Source: Xanthomonas sp. CFBP 8443 (GTDB taxonomy: Bacteria > Pseudomonadota > Gammaproteobacteria > Xanthomonadales > Xanthomonadaceae). From it: 64,000 nt of DNA. The stretch is taken from positions 124,001 to 188,000 of the forward strand of contig NZ_CP102592.1 of the NCBI RefSeq assembly GCF_025666195.1, read 5' to 3'. A model generated the notes under the pieces. That model made no database searches, was not told where the DNA came from, and saw only the letters and a list, made by a program, of their open reading frames with translations. The translations under genes were made by a program, and so were the position numbers. This document shows, one piece after another, positions 1 to 7,187 of this stretch. The first letter of the stretch is position 1; each line of letters starts with the position of its first letter.

Positions 1-603
1 GGGCGAGCGTACCTGCGCCAGGTACTCGGGGCTGTAGTCGGCATTGTCGGCGACGATCAGTGCGCCGGGCCTGAGACGCGTTTCCAGCAACGCCAGCACC
101 TGCGGGTACAAGGCCTTGGCGCCGTCGAGCAGCAGCAGGTCGATGCTGTCGGGCAGGTTGCTGCGCAGCGTCTGCAAGGCATCGCCCTCGCGGATCTCCA
201 CCAGGTCGTCGAGTCCGCCGGCGCGCAGGTTGTCGTGGGCGCGCAGCACCTTGGACGGCTCGAACTCGCTGCCGATGAGCTGCCCGCCGCCGTTGTCGCG
301 CAAGGCCGCGGCCAGGTGCAGGGTGGAGATGCCGAACGAGGTGCCGAATTCGACGATCGTGCGTGCGCGGCAGCTGCGCGCCAGCATGTATAGCAGCACG
401 CCGGTCTCGCGCGAGACGGCCAGCGGCAGATCCTTCAGCTGGCTGTATAACTCCACGTAGTCGGTCTTGCTGCGCATCAGGCGCTCCCGCTCCTCGGTCG
501 GGATTTCGGCGAATGCGGACATCGCCGTCGCCGTCGTCGCAGCGGCCTCGTCGAACAGGCGGTCGAGCAGGGGGGCGAGCGGTGCAGTGGTCAGGGTACT
601 CAT
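1..603 (-). CDS. Class I SAM-dependent O-methyltransferase, 3' end cut off by window
   Basis: Translating leftward from ATG at 603 gives an uninterrupted frame to base 1, so at least 201 residues are present and the stop lies outside the window. The Rossmann core is readable: a motif I-like stretch IVEFGTSFGISTLHLA near residue 90, an acidic strand end (GSEFEPSK) near 115, and LLLLDGAKALYPQVL near 160. This is the layout of the small O-methyltransferase_3/catechol-type families, which transfer a methyl group from S-adenosylmethionine to a small-molecule hydroxyl. The substrate cannot be told. The gene diverges from the TetR regulator at 692, which is its likely controller. The call is firm for the fold and weak for the substrate. 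Confidence 0.8.
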   Translation of the reverse strand, partial: MSTLTTAPLAPLLDRLFDEAAATTATAMSAFAEIPTEERERLMRSKTDYVELYSQLKDLPLAVSRETGVLLYMLARSCRARTIVEFGTSFGISTLHLAAALRDNGGGQLIGSEFEPSKVLRAHDNLRAGGLDDLVEIREGDALQTLRSNLPDSIDLLLLDGAKALYPQVLALLETRLRPGALIVADNADYSPEYLAQVRSP

Positions 604-645
604 CGATCGTTGCCGTTTTTGTGCGTCCGTCATCGGACCGGAATA

Positions 646-669
646 GAATGCGACTGATCCGTCACATTC
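646..669. promoter_or_regulatory. Probable TetR operator in the methyltransferase/tetR divergent promoter
   Basis: A 24-bp near-palindrome with outer arms GAATG and CATTC, inner GAC/GTC and a GATC centre lies in the 88-bp gap between the two divergent starts. Only two base pairs of the dyad mismatch. A second small dyad, GTCCG-TCAT-CGGAC, sits at 625-638. TetR-family repressors usually bind palindromes of this length placed between their own gene and a divergent target. Binding is inferred. Confidence 0.5.
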
Positions 670-691
670 GCTATTCGCATTGGCCTGCCGC

Positions 692-1333
692 ATGAACGAT
701 CGCCGGAAAACCAGAATTTCTCCGAGAAAACGGCCGCAACAGGCGCGCTCCAACCTGCTCGTGGCGGTCATCCTGGAAGCGGCAGCTCAGGTTTTGGCCA
801 AGGAAGGGATGCAGCGCTTCACCACCGCGCGGGTGACCGAGAAGGCCGGGGTGAGCATCGGCTCGCTGTACCAGTACTTCCCGAACAAGGCGGCGATCCT
901 GTTCCGGCTGCAGAGCGACGAATGGCGGCAGACCAGCGACCTGTTGCGCGGCATCCTCGAGGACGCGCAGCGTCCGCCGCTGGAACGGCTGCGCCTGCTG
1001 GTGCACGCCTTCGTACGCTCGGAATGCGAGGAGGCGCAGATGCGCACGGCGCTCGCTACCGCCGCGCCGCTGTACCGCGACGCGCCCGAGGCGCAGCAGG
1101 CGCGCGCCTCGGGAAAGCGCACGTTGCGACGCTTCATGCGCGAGGTCCTGCCCGATGCGCCGGCAGCCACCCGCACCCTGGCCGGCAACCTGATCAAGAC
1201 GACGCTCGGGGCGGGGGCCAAGGAGTTTTCGGAAACGCCGCGTAGCGCCGCCCAGATCCGCGCCTATGCCGACGCCATGGCGGATATGTTCTGCGCCTAC
1301 CTGCAGCGGCTCGCGTCGCGTTCTGTGGCATAG
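692..1333 (+). CDS. TetR/AcrR family transcriptional regulator
   Basis: The 213-residue product has an N-terminal TetR helix-turn-helix at roughly residues 15-60: RSNLLVAVILEAAAQVLAKE followed by FTTARVTEKAGVSIGSLYQYFPNK, the classic recognition-helix signature with Y.YF.NK. The C-terminal half is an all-helical ligand and dimer domain with no recognisable ligand class. An upstream TTG at 680 is in frame, but ATG at 692 is preferred. It diverges from the methyltransferase at 603, and the shared promoter contains a palindrome, so it probably represses that gene and itself. The inducer is unknown. Confidence 0.88.
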   Translation: MNDRRKTRISPRKRPQQARSNLLVAVILEAAAQVLAKEGMQRFTTARVTEKAGVSIGSLYQYFPNKAAILFRLQSDEWRQTSDLLRGILEDAQRPPLERLRLLVHAFVRSECEEAQMRTALATAAPLYRDAPEAQQARASGKRTLRRFMREVLPDAPAATRTLAGNLIKTTLGAGAKEFSETPRSAAQIRAYADAMADMFCAYLQRLASRSVA

Positions 1334-1549
1334 CCGGGAGCGGCCCATGAAAGCGGCTGCGAACGCTGGTGCAGCGCTGCCAGCGCACCGGGCTCTGTCC
1401 GCGCGGGCAGATGAGCTTGGTCGAGGCATCCCGGACCGCATATGCTGCTCTAGCCGAAGACGTCCCGGTGATAGGCGGCAAGCGCTCGTGCCGATGTAGA
1501 GCGGTAGCGCTCGCCTTGCTGAAATACCTCCATCAACGCAGGTAGCCCA

Positions 1550-1912
1550 ATGTTCAAGAACCTCATCCCGAAGATCTTCTACGACAAGCTGCAGGACGGA
1601 CTCGACTTCTTCGTCGATGGCCTGGGCTTTGCCGTGCAGTACCAAGACGCCACGATGGCCGTCGTCGCCCGCGACGGCGCCAAGGCCTATCTGGTCGAGA
1701 ACCCCGAGTGGGCGGCGAAGGACCGTCCGGAGCTCAGCATCGACACCGACGATGTCGATGCGATCTTCGCGGAAATGTCCGCACGCGTGCCGCATCTGCT
1801 ACACCCGAATTGCAACACCGTCGCGCTCAGGCCCTGGGGTTCGCGCGAATTTGCGATGCTGGACAAGACCACGGTATGCGTGAACTTTCGCGAGTGGCCG
1901 GCGGAAGGTTGA
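1550..1912 (+). CDS. VOC (glyoxalase/bleomycin-resistance fold) family protein
   Basis: The product is a compact 120-residue single-domain protein. It opens with LIPKIFYDKLQDGLDFFVDGLGF, the beta-alpha start of the vicinal oxygen chelate fold. It continues with an ELSIDTDDVDAIFAEM segment and ends in a PWGSREFAMLDKT strand, which is typical of VOC members. Its size fits one betaalphabetabetabeta pair set, so it would act as a dimer. Metal ligands of glyoxalase I are not clearly conserved, so no reaction can be assigned. ATG at 1550 follows a weak AGGT purine stretch. The preceding 216 bases (1334-1549) show no gene or clear signal. Confidence 0.75.
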   Translation: MFKNLIPKIFYDKLQDGLDFFVDGLGFAVQYQDATMAVVARDGAKAYLVENPEWAAKDRPELSIDTDDVDAIFAEMSARVPHLLHPNCNTVALRPWGSREFAMLDKTTVCVNFREWPAEG

Positions 1913-2028
1913 GCATGTTCGCCGCGGCCACGGCAGTCGCGTTGGCATGACGGCAAGGGTCAGGCAGCGCTGCAGCGCCTTCGGCGCAAAGCCGCGCGGT
2001 CACGGACCATCGCGATCGCGATGCCTCG

Positions 2029-2427
2029 CTACTGCGCCTTGGGCAATGTCGCGATCACCTTGATCTCGAACTGGAACCCGTACAGCCACGTGACGCCGAC
2101 GGCGGTCACGGTCGGGTGCGGGGCCTCGCCCCAATACGTGGGCAGGACCTTCCAGACCGTGTCGAACGTCGCTTCGGGATCCACCAGGAAGAAGGTGACA
2201 TCGACCACGTCATCGAATGTGCAACCTGCCGCGGCGAGGATGGCGTTGAGGTTGTCGAACGCGCGCCGCACCTGCGCTTCCAGATCCGGCTCGGGCGAGC
2301 CATCCTCGCGGCTGCCGACCTGTCCGGACACGAACAGCAAGCCATTGGCCCGCACCGCCGGCGAATAGCGATTGCGCTCATATAGGGCCTGTCGCCCCTG
2401 CGGAAAAACAACGTCGCGTGTGGCCAT
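2029..2427 (-). CDS. RidA family (reactive intermediate deaminase-like) protein
   Basis: The 132-residue product has the RidA/YjgF/UK114 pattern: ANGLLFVSGQVG near residue 30, an EAQVRRAFDNLNAILAAAG helix, and TAVGVTWLYGFQFEIKVIATL at the C-terminus. Family members are trimeric and hydrolyse enamine/imine intermediates of PLP enzymes; some subgroups have other roles. The canonical substrate arginine of RidA (an R in the xxxR.x(V/I)E strand) is not evident here, so a non-deaminating subgroup is possible. ATG at 2427 was chosen over one at 2463 because a GAGGAAGAG ribosome site lies about eight bases upstream. It diverges from the broken lysR at 2567. Confidence 0.8.
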   Translation of the reverse strand: MATRDVVFPQGRQALYERNRYSPAVRANGLLFVSGQVGSREDGSPEPDLEAQVRRAFDNLNAILAAAGCTFDDVVDVTFFLVDPEATFDTVWKVLPTYWGEAPHPTVTAVGVTWLYGFQFEIKVIATLPKAQ

Positions 2428-2524
2428 CTGTCTTCTCTTCCTCGGCCCGCGCGGGCCAGTCATGACGATGGCCAGACGGTACGCGCAGGATGCCGGCGGA
2501 TAAACCGACGCATCGCCGCATCAC

Positions 2525-2543
2525 TGTTTGTAGAATCCAAACA
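2525..2543. promoter_or_regulatory. LysR-type dyad between ridA-like gene and the broken lysR
   Basis: TGTTTG-TAGAATC-CAAACA is a perfect 6-7-6 inverted repeat 24 bases upstream of the lysR ATG. It fits the T-N11-A core of LysR recognition sites. It is probably the ancestral site for the divergently transcribed regulator. Confidence 0.5.
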
Positions 2544-2566
2544 ATCCCAACCACACTGGAGCACGG

Positions 2567-3496
2567 ATGGATCGGTTCGAGGCCATGCTGGCCTTCGCGC
2601 GCGTGGTCGAAACCGGCAGCTTCACCAAGGCGGCGGAGACCTTGCGCGTCGGCAAGGCCAGCGTCACCCAAGCGGTGCAGCAGCTGGAAGCGCGCCTGCG
2701 CGTGAAGCTGCTCAACCGCACCACGCGCAAGGTCAACGCCACGGCCGATGGCGTGGCGTTCTACGAGCGTGTGGTCCAGCTGTTGGCGGATCTGGACGAC
2801 GCCGAAACCAGCCTGTCCGGCGCCGCCGCCGCGCCACGTGGCCGGCTGCGGGTGGACGTGCCGAGCCCGCTGGCGCGCTTGATCCTGGTGCCGGCGCTAC
2901 CGGCGTTCCACGCGCGTTATCCGGAGATCCAGCTCGACCTGGGGGTCAGCGACCGCCACGTGGATCTGATCGGTGAGAACGTGGACTGCGTGGTGCGCGG
3001 CGGCGTGCTCAGCGAGCAATCGCTGAGTGCTCGGCTTATCGGCGTACTGCAGGCCGGCGTGTTCGCCGCTCCCGCCTACTTGGAGCGCGCCGGCATGCCG
3101 GCGCATCCGCGCGACCTGGAGGACACGCACCATCGCATCGTCGGCTTCACCGGCGCCAGTCGCGGCAGGAAGGTCATCGCCTATGCCATGTAACGCGACG
3201 GCGAGCGGCTGAGCGTGCAAGGCCGCCACGTGCTGGCCGTGGACGACGGCAATGCCTATCTCGCCGCGGGATTGGCAGGCATGGGCGTGCTGTGGTTGCC
3301 GGACTACATGTCCAGGCCGCATGTGGCCAGTGGCGAGCTTGTGCCGGTGTTCGCCGATTGGCGGCTGGAACCGATGCCGCTGTACGTCGCGTTCCCGCCC
3401 AACCGCCATGTCAGCGCCAAGCTGCGCGTGTTCATCGAGTGGATCGCGGCGCTGATGGCGGTGCATGCGCCTGTGCGACATCCGCCGGAAGGGTGA
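2567..3496 (+). pseudogene. LysR-family regulator interrupted by one in-frame TAA
   Basis: Codons 1-208 encode a normal LysR N-terminus: winged helix with ETGSFTKAAETLRVGKASVTQ and LLNRTTRKV, then the start of the substrate-binding domain. Codon 209 (3191-3193) is TAA. The same frame continues without a shift from 3194 to TGA at 3496, giving RDGERLSVQGRHVLAVDDGN and GMGVLWLPDYM, the expected second half of the effector domain. Read through, the protein would be 309 residues, a normal LysR length. One base change (TAC or another sense codon to TAA) explains it. A truncated 208-residue product lacking most of the effector domain could still be made. A sequencing error is the other explanation. 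Confidence 0.85.
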
Positions 3497-3501
3497 GGAA
3501 G

Positions 3502-3576
3502 GTTGCGGTCGAGCTAAAAGCTGGAGAACGCAACAAGGAGGAGTGTGCGCCTGAGGTTGGATATTTCCTCTGGCCA
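3502..3576. repeat. Left copy of an imperfect direct repeat flanking the YdjM-like gene
   Basis: The segment begins TTGCGGTCGAGC and ends with a GAGG..TGCGC.TGAGGT..GAT..TTCCTCTGGCC pattern. The same beginning and end recur at about 4374-4472 on the other side of the gene, with a longer middle. The copies are diverged. The origin is unknown; a decayed mobile element or short interspersed repeat is possible. Confidence 0.5.
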
Positions 3577-3614
3577 CGTTTTGTGATCTTCCTGCGGCTC
3601 AACGCGTGCATGCC

Positions 3615-4100
3615 TCAGGTCCGCCGCTTGAACGCCGCTTTCAGCCCGAGGCACGCAAGGCCAATGACGCCAGCGAGCAGGCAAACGATATGAAGCTGAT
3701 CGATGTCAACGGCGCGATACAACGGGTTGCCTGACACCAGTGGCCACAGAGGCATGATGTCCGAATGCATGATGCCGTCAAGCACGATATGGGAATAAGT
3801 CCCGACGAACGCGCCCGACACTGCGGCAGTCCATGTGAGTGGCGGTTGGGGAATCCTGAGAAGTTTCAACACGGCTGAGCTGACGGGTTTGCCAGTGGCC
3901 GCCGCTAGACTGCCGATGACCATGGCGCCGAACAGTGTGTGTGTAACGCCGTGGAGGATCGGCTTGTTTTGCAGGATTCCAATCAGAGGCTCGATGTCCA
4001 TGAGGACTTGCGAGCCGCCAAACACCATAAAACTGAAATGGCGCCCTCCTGCGGCCTTGAAAGCCAGTCCTGGACCGAGATGTATGGGGGTGAAGGGCAT
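3615..4100 (-). CDS. YdjM/DUF4184-like integral membrane metal-dependent hydrolase family protein
   Basis: The 161-residue protein starts MPFTPIHLGPGLAFK, the typical N-terminal signature of this small membrane family with its T-P-x-H motif. Further histidines and acids sit in or next to hydrophobic helices: MDIEPL near residue 35, LHGVTHTLFGAM near 50, and YSHIVLDGIMHSDI near 105. At least four membrane segments are likely, the last being IVCLLAGVIGLACLGL before a basic tail FKRRT. The biochemical substrate of the family is not established. The gene stands alone between two diverged repeat copies in an AT-richer stretch, which suggests acquisition. Confidence 0.7.
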   Translation of the reverse strand: MPFTPIHLGPGLAFKAAGGRHFSFMVFGGSQVLMDIEPLIGILQNKPILHGVTHTLFGAMVIGSLAAATGKPVSSAVLKLLRIPQPPLTWTAAVSGAFVGTYSHIVLDGIMHSDIMPLWPLVSGNPLYRAVDIDQLHIVCLLAGVIGLACLGLKAAFKRRT

Positions 4101-4281
4101 TGCGGTCGCGGACCTAAGGTGTGAGGTAAAACCATATGCCGAGCTCGTGATCTCGGAAGGACTGTCTCATGATCCCATCCTGTGGTGAAGTCGCCTGCCT
4201 GCCGCCGTAGTGCCATCGAAGGAATCGACGAGCATGGGTGTCCGAGCCGCTCCAAAGGCAAAGAACTGGGGTCAAGAACTA

Positions 4282-4333
4282 GGGTCAGAGTGCACTTAGG
4301 GGGCAAGACCTGGACAAAACTACACTCTGACCC
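4282..4333. repeat. 11-bp perfect inverted repeat in the gap before the first lipoprotein
   Basis: GGGTCAGAGTG at 4282-4292 is repeated inverted as CACTCTGACCC at 4323-4333, with a 30-base spacer. A related GGGGTCAAGAACT lies just upstream at 4268. Motifs of the GGGGTCAGAGT type often border REP-associated (RAYT) transposase genes in xanthomonads; that link is recalled knowledge, and no transposase is present here. The 4101-4612 gap otherwise holds only this and the neighbouring repeats. Confidence 0.5.
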
Positions 4334-4373
4334 CATTTTTAGCGGGGGGATCCGCTGAAGGAGTGAGGCGGAT

Positions 4374-4472
4374 TGCGGTCGAGCGGCAAAGGGAACGACA
4401 ACGGGCCGGGCGCTCGTAATCCGACAACGGAGACGAGGAAATATGCGCTTGAGGTAGATGCTTCCTCTGGCC
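4374..4472. repeat. Right copy of the imperfect direct repeat flanking the YdjM-like gene
   Basis: It shares the opening TTGCGGTCGAGC and the closing TGAGGTAGATGCTTCCTCTGG with the copy at 3502-3576, but carries about 25 extra bases between them. Confidence 0.5.
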
Positions 4473-4474
4473 CC

Positions 4475-4513
4475 CGTTGTTCCGTTGTTCCGTTGTTCCG
4501 TTGTTCCGTTGTC
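4475..4513. repeat. Tandem 8-mer repeat (CGTTGTTC, 4.8 copies)
   Basis: Four exact head-to-tail units of CGTTGTTC from 4475 to 4506 are followed by a partial unit CGTTGTC. It lies about 100 bases upstream of the lipoprotein ATG at 4613. Copy number in such arrays can change by slippage, so it could alter promoter spacing; no effect is proven. Confidence 0.85.
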
Positions 4514-4612
4514 GGTTGTTTGGCTGTTGTTTGGCAAGCATGGCGGCCCGATTGGCCTGGGCTCGGGCGCTGGAGGTAAGCTATCCAACCTCCCGACACC
4601 CGAGTGTGGGCC

Positions 4613-5305
4613 ATGGATTCCTTTCGCCGAGGACGCTGCATCGCCAATGCTCTTTTAACAGGCGTACTGCTGTTGGGATTGGCCGCGTGCGCGGAACCGT
4701 CTAACGCACATCAGGAGGAAGCCATGCAGGAAGTGACCACTGCTGACATTCAGCGCGAGCAGGACCGCGTCGCCGCTATCTCCGACGCCGCGCTTCCTCC
4801 TGGTTCGGCGCCGATGATGGCTTGGGGCGGATACCCCGCATTGCAGCCAGGGGCCGAGCACACCCCTGACCAACTGCTCAAGCAAATCGAAGCACTCGCC
4901 CAGTCCCTTCATGCCCAGACCGACTCCGACCCAAACCGGGTGGAGCGAATTTTGGGAATCGCGCTCCCCCCCGACGCCAAGCACGAGAGGCGAGGGGTGA
5001 GCGGCAAGGTAGGAAAGGGAACTTACGACTGGGCTGCGTGGAAGCCGTCGCCCAAGCACCCCGGGCACCGGGTAGAACTGACCGTTACTCCGAACGCTTG
5101 CCTTGCCTACGACACACTGAAAAAACAGATGGAAGCCGATGGCTTTCAAGTGTATGTGCCAACGTTTGGCGACGACCAGCGAATCACCTTCCACAAGATC
5201 GTGGGTCCGTCGCTGGGGCTCTACATCGTTGTAACGCCCGACCGACGTGACGCGCCCACGTGCGTCACCGTTGTAAGGTTTGAGATGGAGCGCAGCGATG
5301 CTTGA
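4613..5305 (+). CDS. Putative X-Tfi immunity lipoprotein, partner of the downstream effector
   Basis: The 230-residue product has a lipoprotein signal: a basic start, then LLTGVLLLGLAAC with the lipidated cysteine at residue 26, followed by A-E, so a periplasm-facing lipoprotein is expected. The mature part has no recognised domain. Two cysteines, in TPNACLAY and APTCVTVV, may form a disulfide. The last 8 bases overlap the start of the effector gene at 5298, indicating translational coupling. A lipoprotein directly upstream of an XVIPCD-type effector is the established layout of X-Tfi/X-Tfe pairs of the Xanthomonadales bacteria-killing type IV secretion system. The immunity role is inferred from that layout. 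ATG at 4613 was preferred to an in-frame GTG at 4604. Confidence 0.7.
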   Translation: MDSFRRGRCIANALLTGVLLLGLAACAEPSNAHQEEAMQEVTTADIQREQDRVAAISDAALPPGSAPMMAWGGYPALQPGAEHTPDQLLKQIEALAQSLHAQTDSDPNRVERILGIALPPDAKHERRGVSGKVGKGTYDWAAWKPSPKHPGHRVELTVTPNACLAYDTLKKQMEADGFQVYVPTFGDDQRITFHKIVGPSLGLYIVVTPDRRDAPTCVTVVRFEMERSDA

Positions 5306-6707
5306 TCCACGCATCGAGCGCATGCTTCAGGAGACCGGACGACAATCTTCATTGTCCCCGGGAGCTGCCAGGGACCTCCGGGAAGCAGTGGAGTCGTCGC
5401 CTTATCTGGTTGAGGTGATGACCAAGGCCATCGACAACGGTGATCTCAAGCACATCAGTCTAGCGAAGACGCCGAACGAAGGTGGGCACTATAGCCACCA
5501 AGAGAAAACGATCAGTATCAACTCCGACGTGCTGCTACGGCCGACGCAGTCGGAGCGGGTGGATCAGCTCACTGGCATCCTGGGGCACGAATCCGGACAC
5601 GCGCTGATGGCGCGTTCCACCGAACTGAGCACTCACAAGCTGTCCTACCGAATCGATGAGGCGCTGAAAGAGGGAATGCGATACGGGGATGCCACGGTGG
5701 ACATCACGCCTATCGCAAAAGAATACCGCCAGGCATCCCGGCAGAACGAAGCGTTGGCCGAGCTGGTGTCGATGAACGCGGTGGCCAGCCGGGTGAAGCA
5801 TCAAGACAACGACGTCAGCGAAGCCGAGCTACTTCAGCGCTTGGACCCCACCACGCCTTGCGTCACGAACGGGCGCCTTGCTCCAGGCATCCAAATGAAT
5901 GGCCACGGCCTGCAGCAGACCGACAACCGCATCAACAGCCCCGCGGTGGAGGCCGTGGCGATCTGTCAGTTCGATCAGTCCGGCAACAGCCTGGGGGCAT
6001 TAGGCCAGTCCGATTACAACGCTCTTTACTTGTCCTACGCTGTATCCGCCGGCGCTGCCGTGTCCCGTGACTTGGACCGGGCCTCTAGTCAGTCGATTCC
6101 GAGCCTTGGGTTAAACCTGAAAGAGCTCGGCAGTTCGGCGGAAGAGATCCAGGCGGCCGGCATCGACCTGGGTGGGCAAGGCAAGGCATTCGGCTTCACC
6201 GACACGTCCGGAGGGCAGCTGCGACCGGTGGAGGTGCGGCAAATCGGGCGCAATGGCGCGGGCCAACCGGACATCGAACCCCAAGCTGTCTCTCGCGACC
6301 AAGCTGTGTTGGCTGACAACCCCGCGCATCCAGATCACCCTACCTACCAGCAGATCCATTCCTGGGTCAGCGGAACCGGGAACTGGAACGAGGAGGAGAG
6401 CCGCAACGTCACCGCAGCGCTCTACAAGCAGCAGGCCGAAGACCCGCTGGTGAAGCGGGTGGACCGTGTGACCGGCGCGCTGGGCAACGACGGGGCCGAG
6501 AACGTGCTTGCGGTCTACGCGCCGTTTGGCGACAAACTCCCGATGTTCCATGCTCGGGTCGATGGACGCGAGGCGGCCCAGCAGCCGGCGGAGCAGAATC
6601 TGGTGCAGGCCGAGCACATCAGGATCGAGCAAGTCCGTCAGCAGCAAGTGGAGATGAGTAAGCAACAAGCCCCGCAGCAAGAGCAGGGGCCGCGGATGGC
6701 GATGTAG
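5298..6707 (+). CDS. Putative X-T4SS antibacterial effector: HExxH metallopeptidase with XVIPCD-like C-terminus
   Basis: The 469-residue protein has an N-terminal domain with a zincin motif HESGH (His97, Glu98, His101 from this start) inside LTGILGHESGHALMA. The C-terminal ~130 residues read as an XVIPCD: DNPAHPDHPTYQQIHSWV, then KRVDRVTGAL, and a glutamine-rich tail (QVRQQQVEMSKQQAPQQEQ). That domain is the VirD4 docking signal of X-Tfe effectors, which attack the envelope of competing cells. There is no signal peptide, as expected for a T4SS substrate. ATG at 5298 overlaps the lipoprotein stop and follows a GGAG site. A peptidoglycan or protein target for the peptidase is inferred; it cannot be read from the sequence. 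No T4SS machinery gene is in the window. Confidence 0.72.
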   Translation: MLDPRIERMLQETGRQSSLSPGAARDLREAVESSPYLVEVMTKAIDNGDLKHISLAKTPNEGGHYSHQEKTISINSDVLLRPTQSERVDQLTGILGHESGHALMARSTELSTHKLSYRIDEALKEGMRYGDATVDITPIAKEYRQASRQNEALAELVSMNAVASRVKHQDNDVSEAELLQRLDPTTPCVTNGRLAPGIQMNGHGLQQTDNRINSPAVEAVAICQFDQSGNSLGALGQSDYNALYLSYAVSAGAAVSRDLDRASSQSIPSLGLNLKELGSSAEEIQAAGIDLGGQGKAFGFTDTSGGQLRPVEVRQIGRNGAGQPDIEPQAVSRDQAVLADNPAHPDHPTYQQIHSWVSGTGNWNEEESRNVTAALYKQQAEDPLVKRVDRVTGALGNDGAENVLAVYAPFGDKLPMFHARVDGREAAQQPAEQNLVQAEHIRIEQVRQQQVEMSKQQAPQQEQGPRMAM

Positions 6708-6782
6708 CGCTCGGAATATGGTCGGAGGTGAAGCGCTTCACTGTGCTATGACGTGAGCGGGGCAGTGGTTCGGATGTGGGAT

Positions 6783-6804
6783 CGGCTTGAATGAATTGTT
6801 AGGC
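6783..6804 (-). repeat. Half attC site at the distal end of the cassette array
   Basis: Only the CGGCTTGAATGAATTGTTAGGC-type arm (22 bases, core GTTAGGC at 6798-6804) is recognisable. No GCCTAAC partner is found in the ~75 bases down to the effector stop at 6707. The array was probably truncated here. Confidence 0.7.
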
Positions 6805-7122
6805 CCGCACACGTGACTTGTACTCTGGAAGATCACGGATTGTGCACCAATACTTTTCTCGTACGTCATCATCGATATCAACTGGCACAGCACTTACGTA
6901 AAGACGATCTTGACCATCTTTTCGAGGTCCGGAGATCCAATACTCGTCACCCGAGCCAGTCTCTAAATAGTTGGCCTTAGACCCTCGCCCCTTGAGGCTA
7001 ATGAACTCCAGATCGCCGTAACGAAGAGTGCCGCCAGTCTTTGAGAAAGAGACACGGCCAATCCTGGCTTGACCGTTAGCGTGTCCAGACTTTGACTCCA
7101 TGTACATAACGCGAAATTTCAT
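6799..7122 (-). CDS. Cassette-encoded hypothetical protein
   Basis: The 107-residue product is not recognised. It is hydrophilic and rich in Gly, Ser and charged residues (MKFRVMYMESKSGHANGQAR..), with no membrane segment or signal peptide. The ATG lies six bases inside the attC core at 7128, leaving almost no leader. The TAA uses the bases of the next attC core at 6799-6801. It is the last cassette in the array's reading direction. The ORF is credible because its boundaries match the recombination sites. Confidence 0.65.
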   Translation of the reverse strand: MKFRVMYMESKSGHANGQARIGRVSFSKTGGTLRYGDLEFISLKGRGSKANYLETGSGDEYWISGPRKDGQDRLYVSAVPVDIDDDVREKYWCTIRDLPEYKSRVRA

Positions 7123-7127
7123 TGCGG

Positions 7128-7187
7128 GCCTAACGCCAGGATTAATCCGCGCCGCGAAGCGGCGTCGGCTTGAATGAATTATTAGGC
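7128..7187 (-). repeat. attC site (60 bp)
   Basis: Outer cores are GCCTAAC at 7128-7134 and ATTAGGC at 7181-7187. The interior is an imperfect palindrome with GCGCCGCGAAGCGGCG as the terminal hairpin. On the minus strand the arm AATTCATTCAAGCC matches classical cassette attC sites such as that of aadA. Confidence 0.9.

Noticed and set aside
4282..4333. An insertion sequence bounded by the GGGTCAGAGTG inverted repeat
   Set aside because: Only 30 bases lie between the arms, with no transposase or target duplication, so only the repeat is reported.
4475..4513. A CRISPR array
   Set aside because: The units are 8-base head-to-tail copies without spacers.
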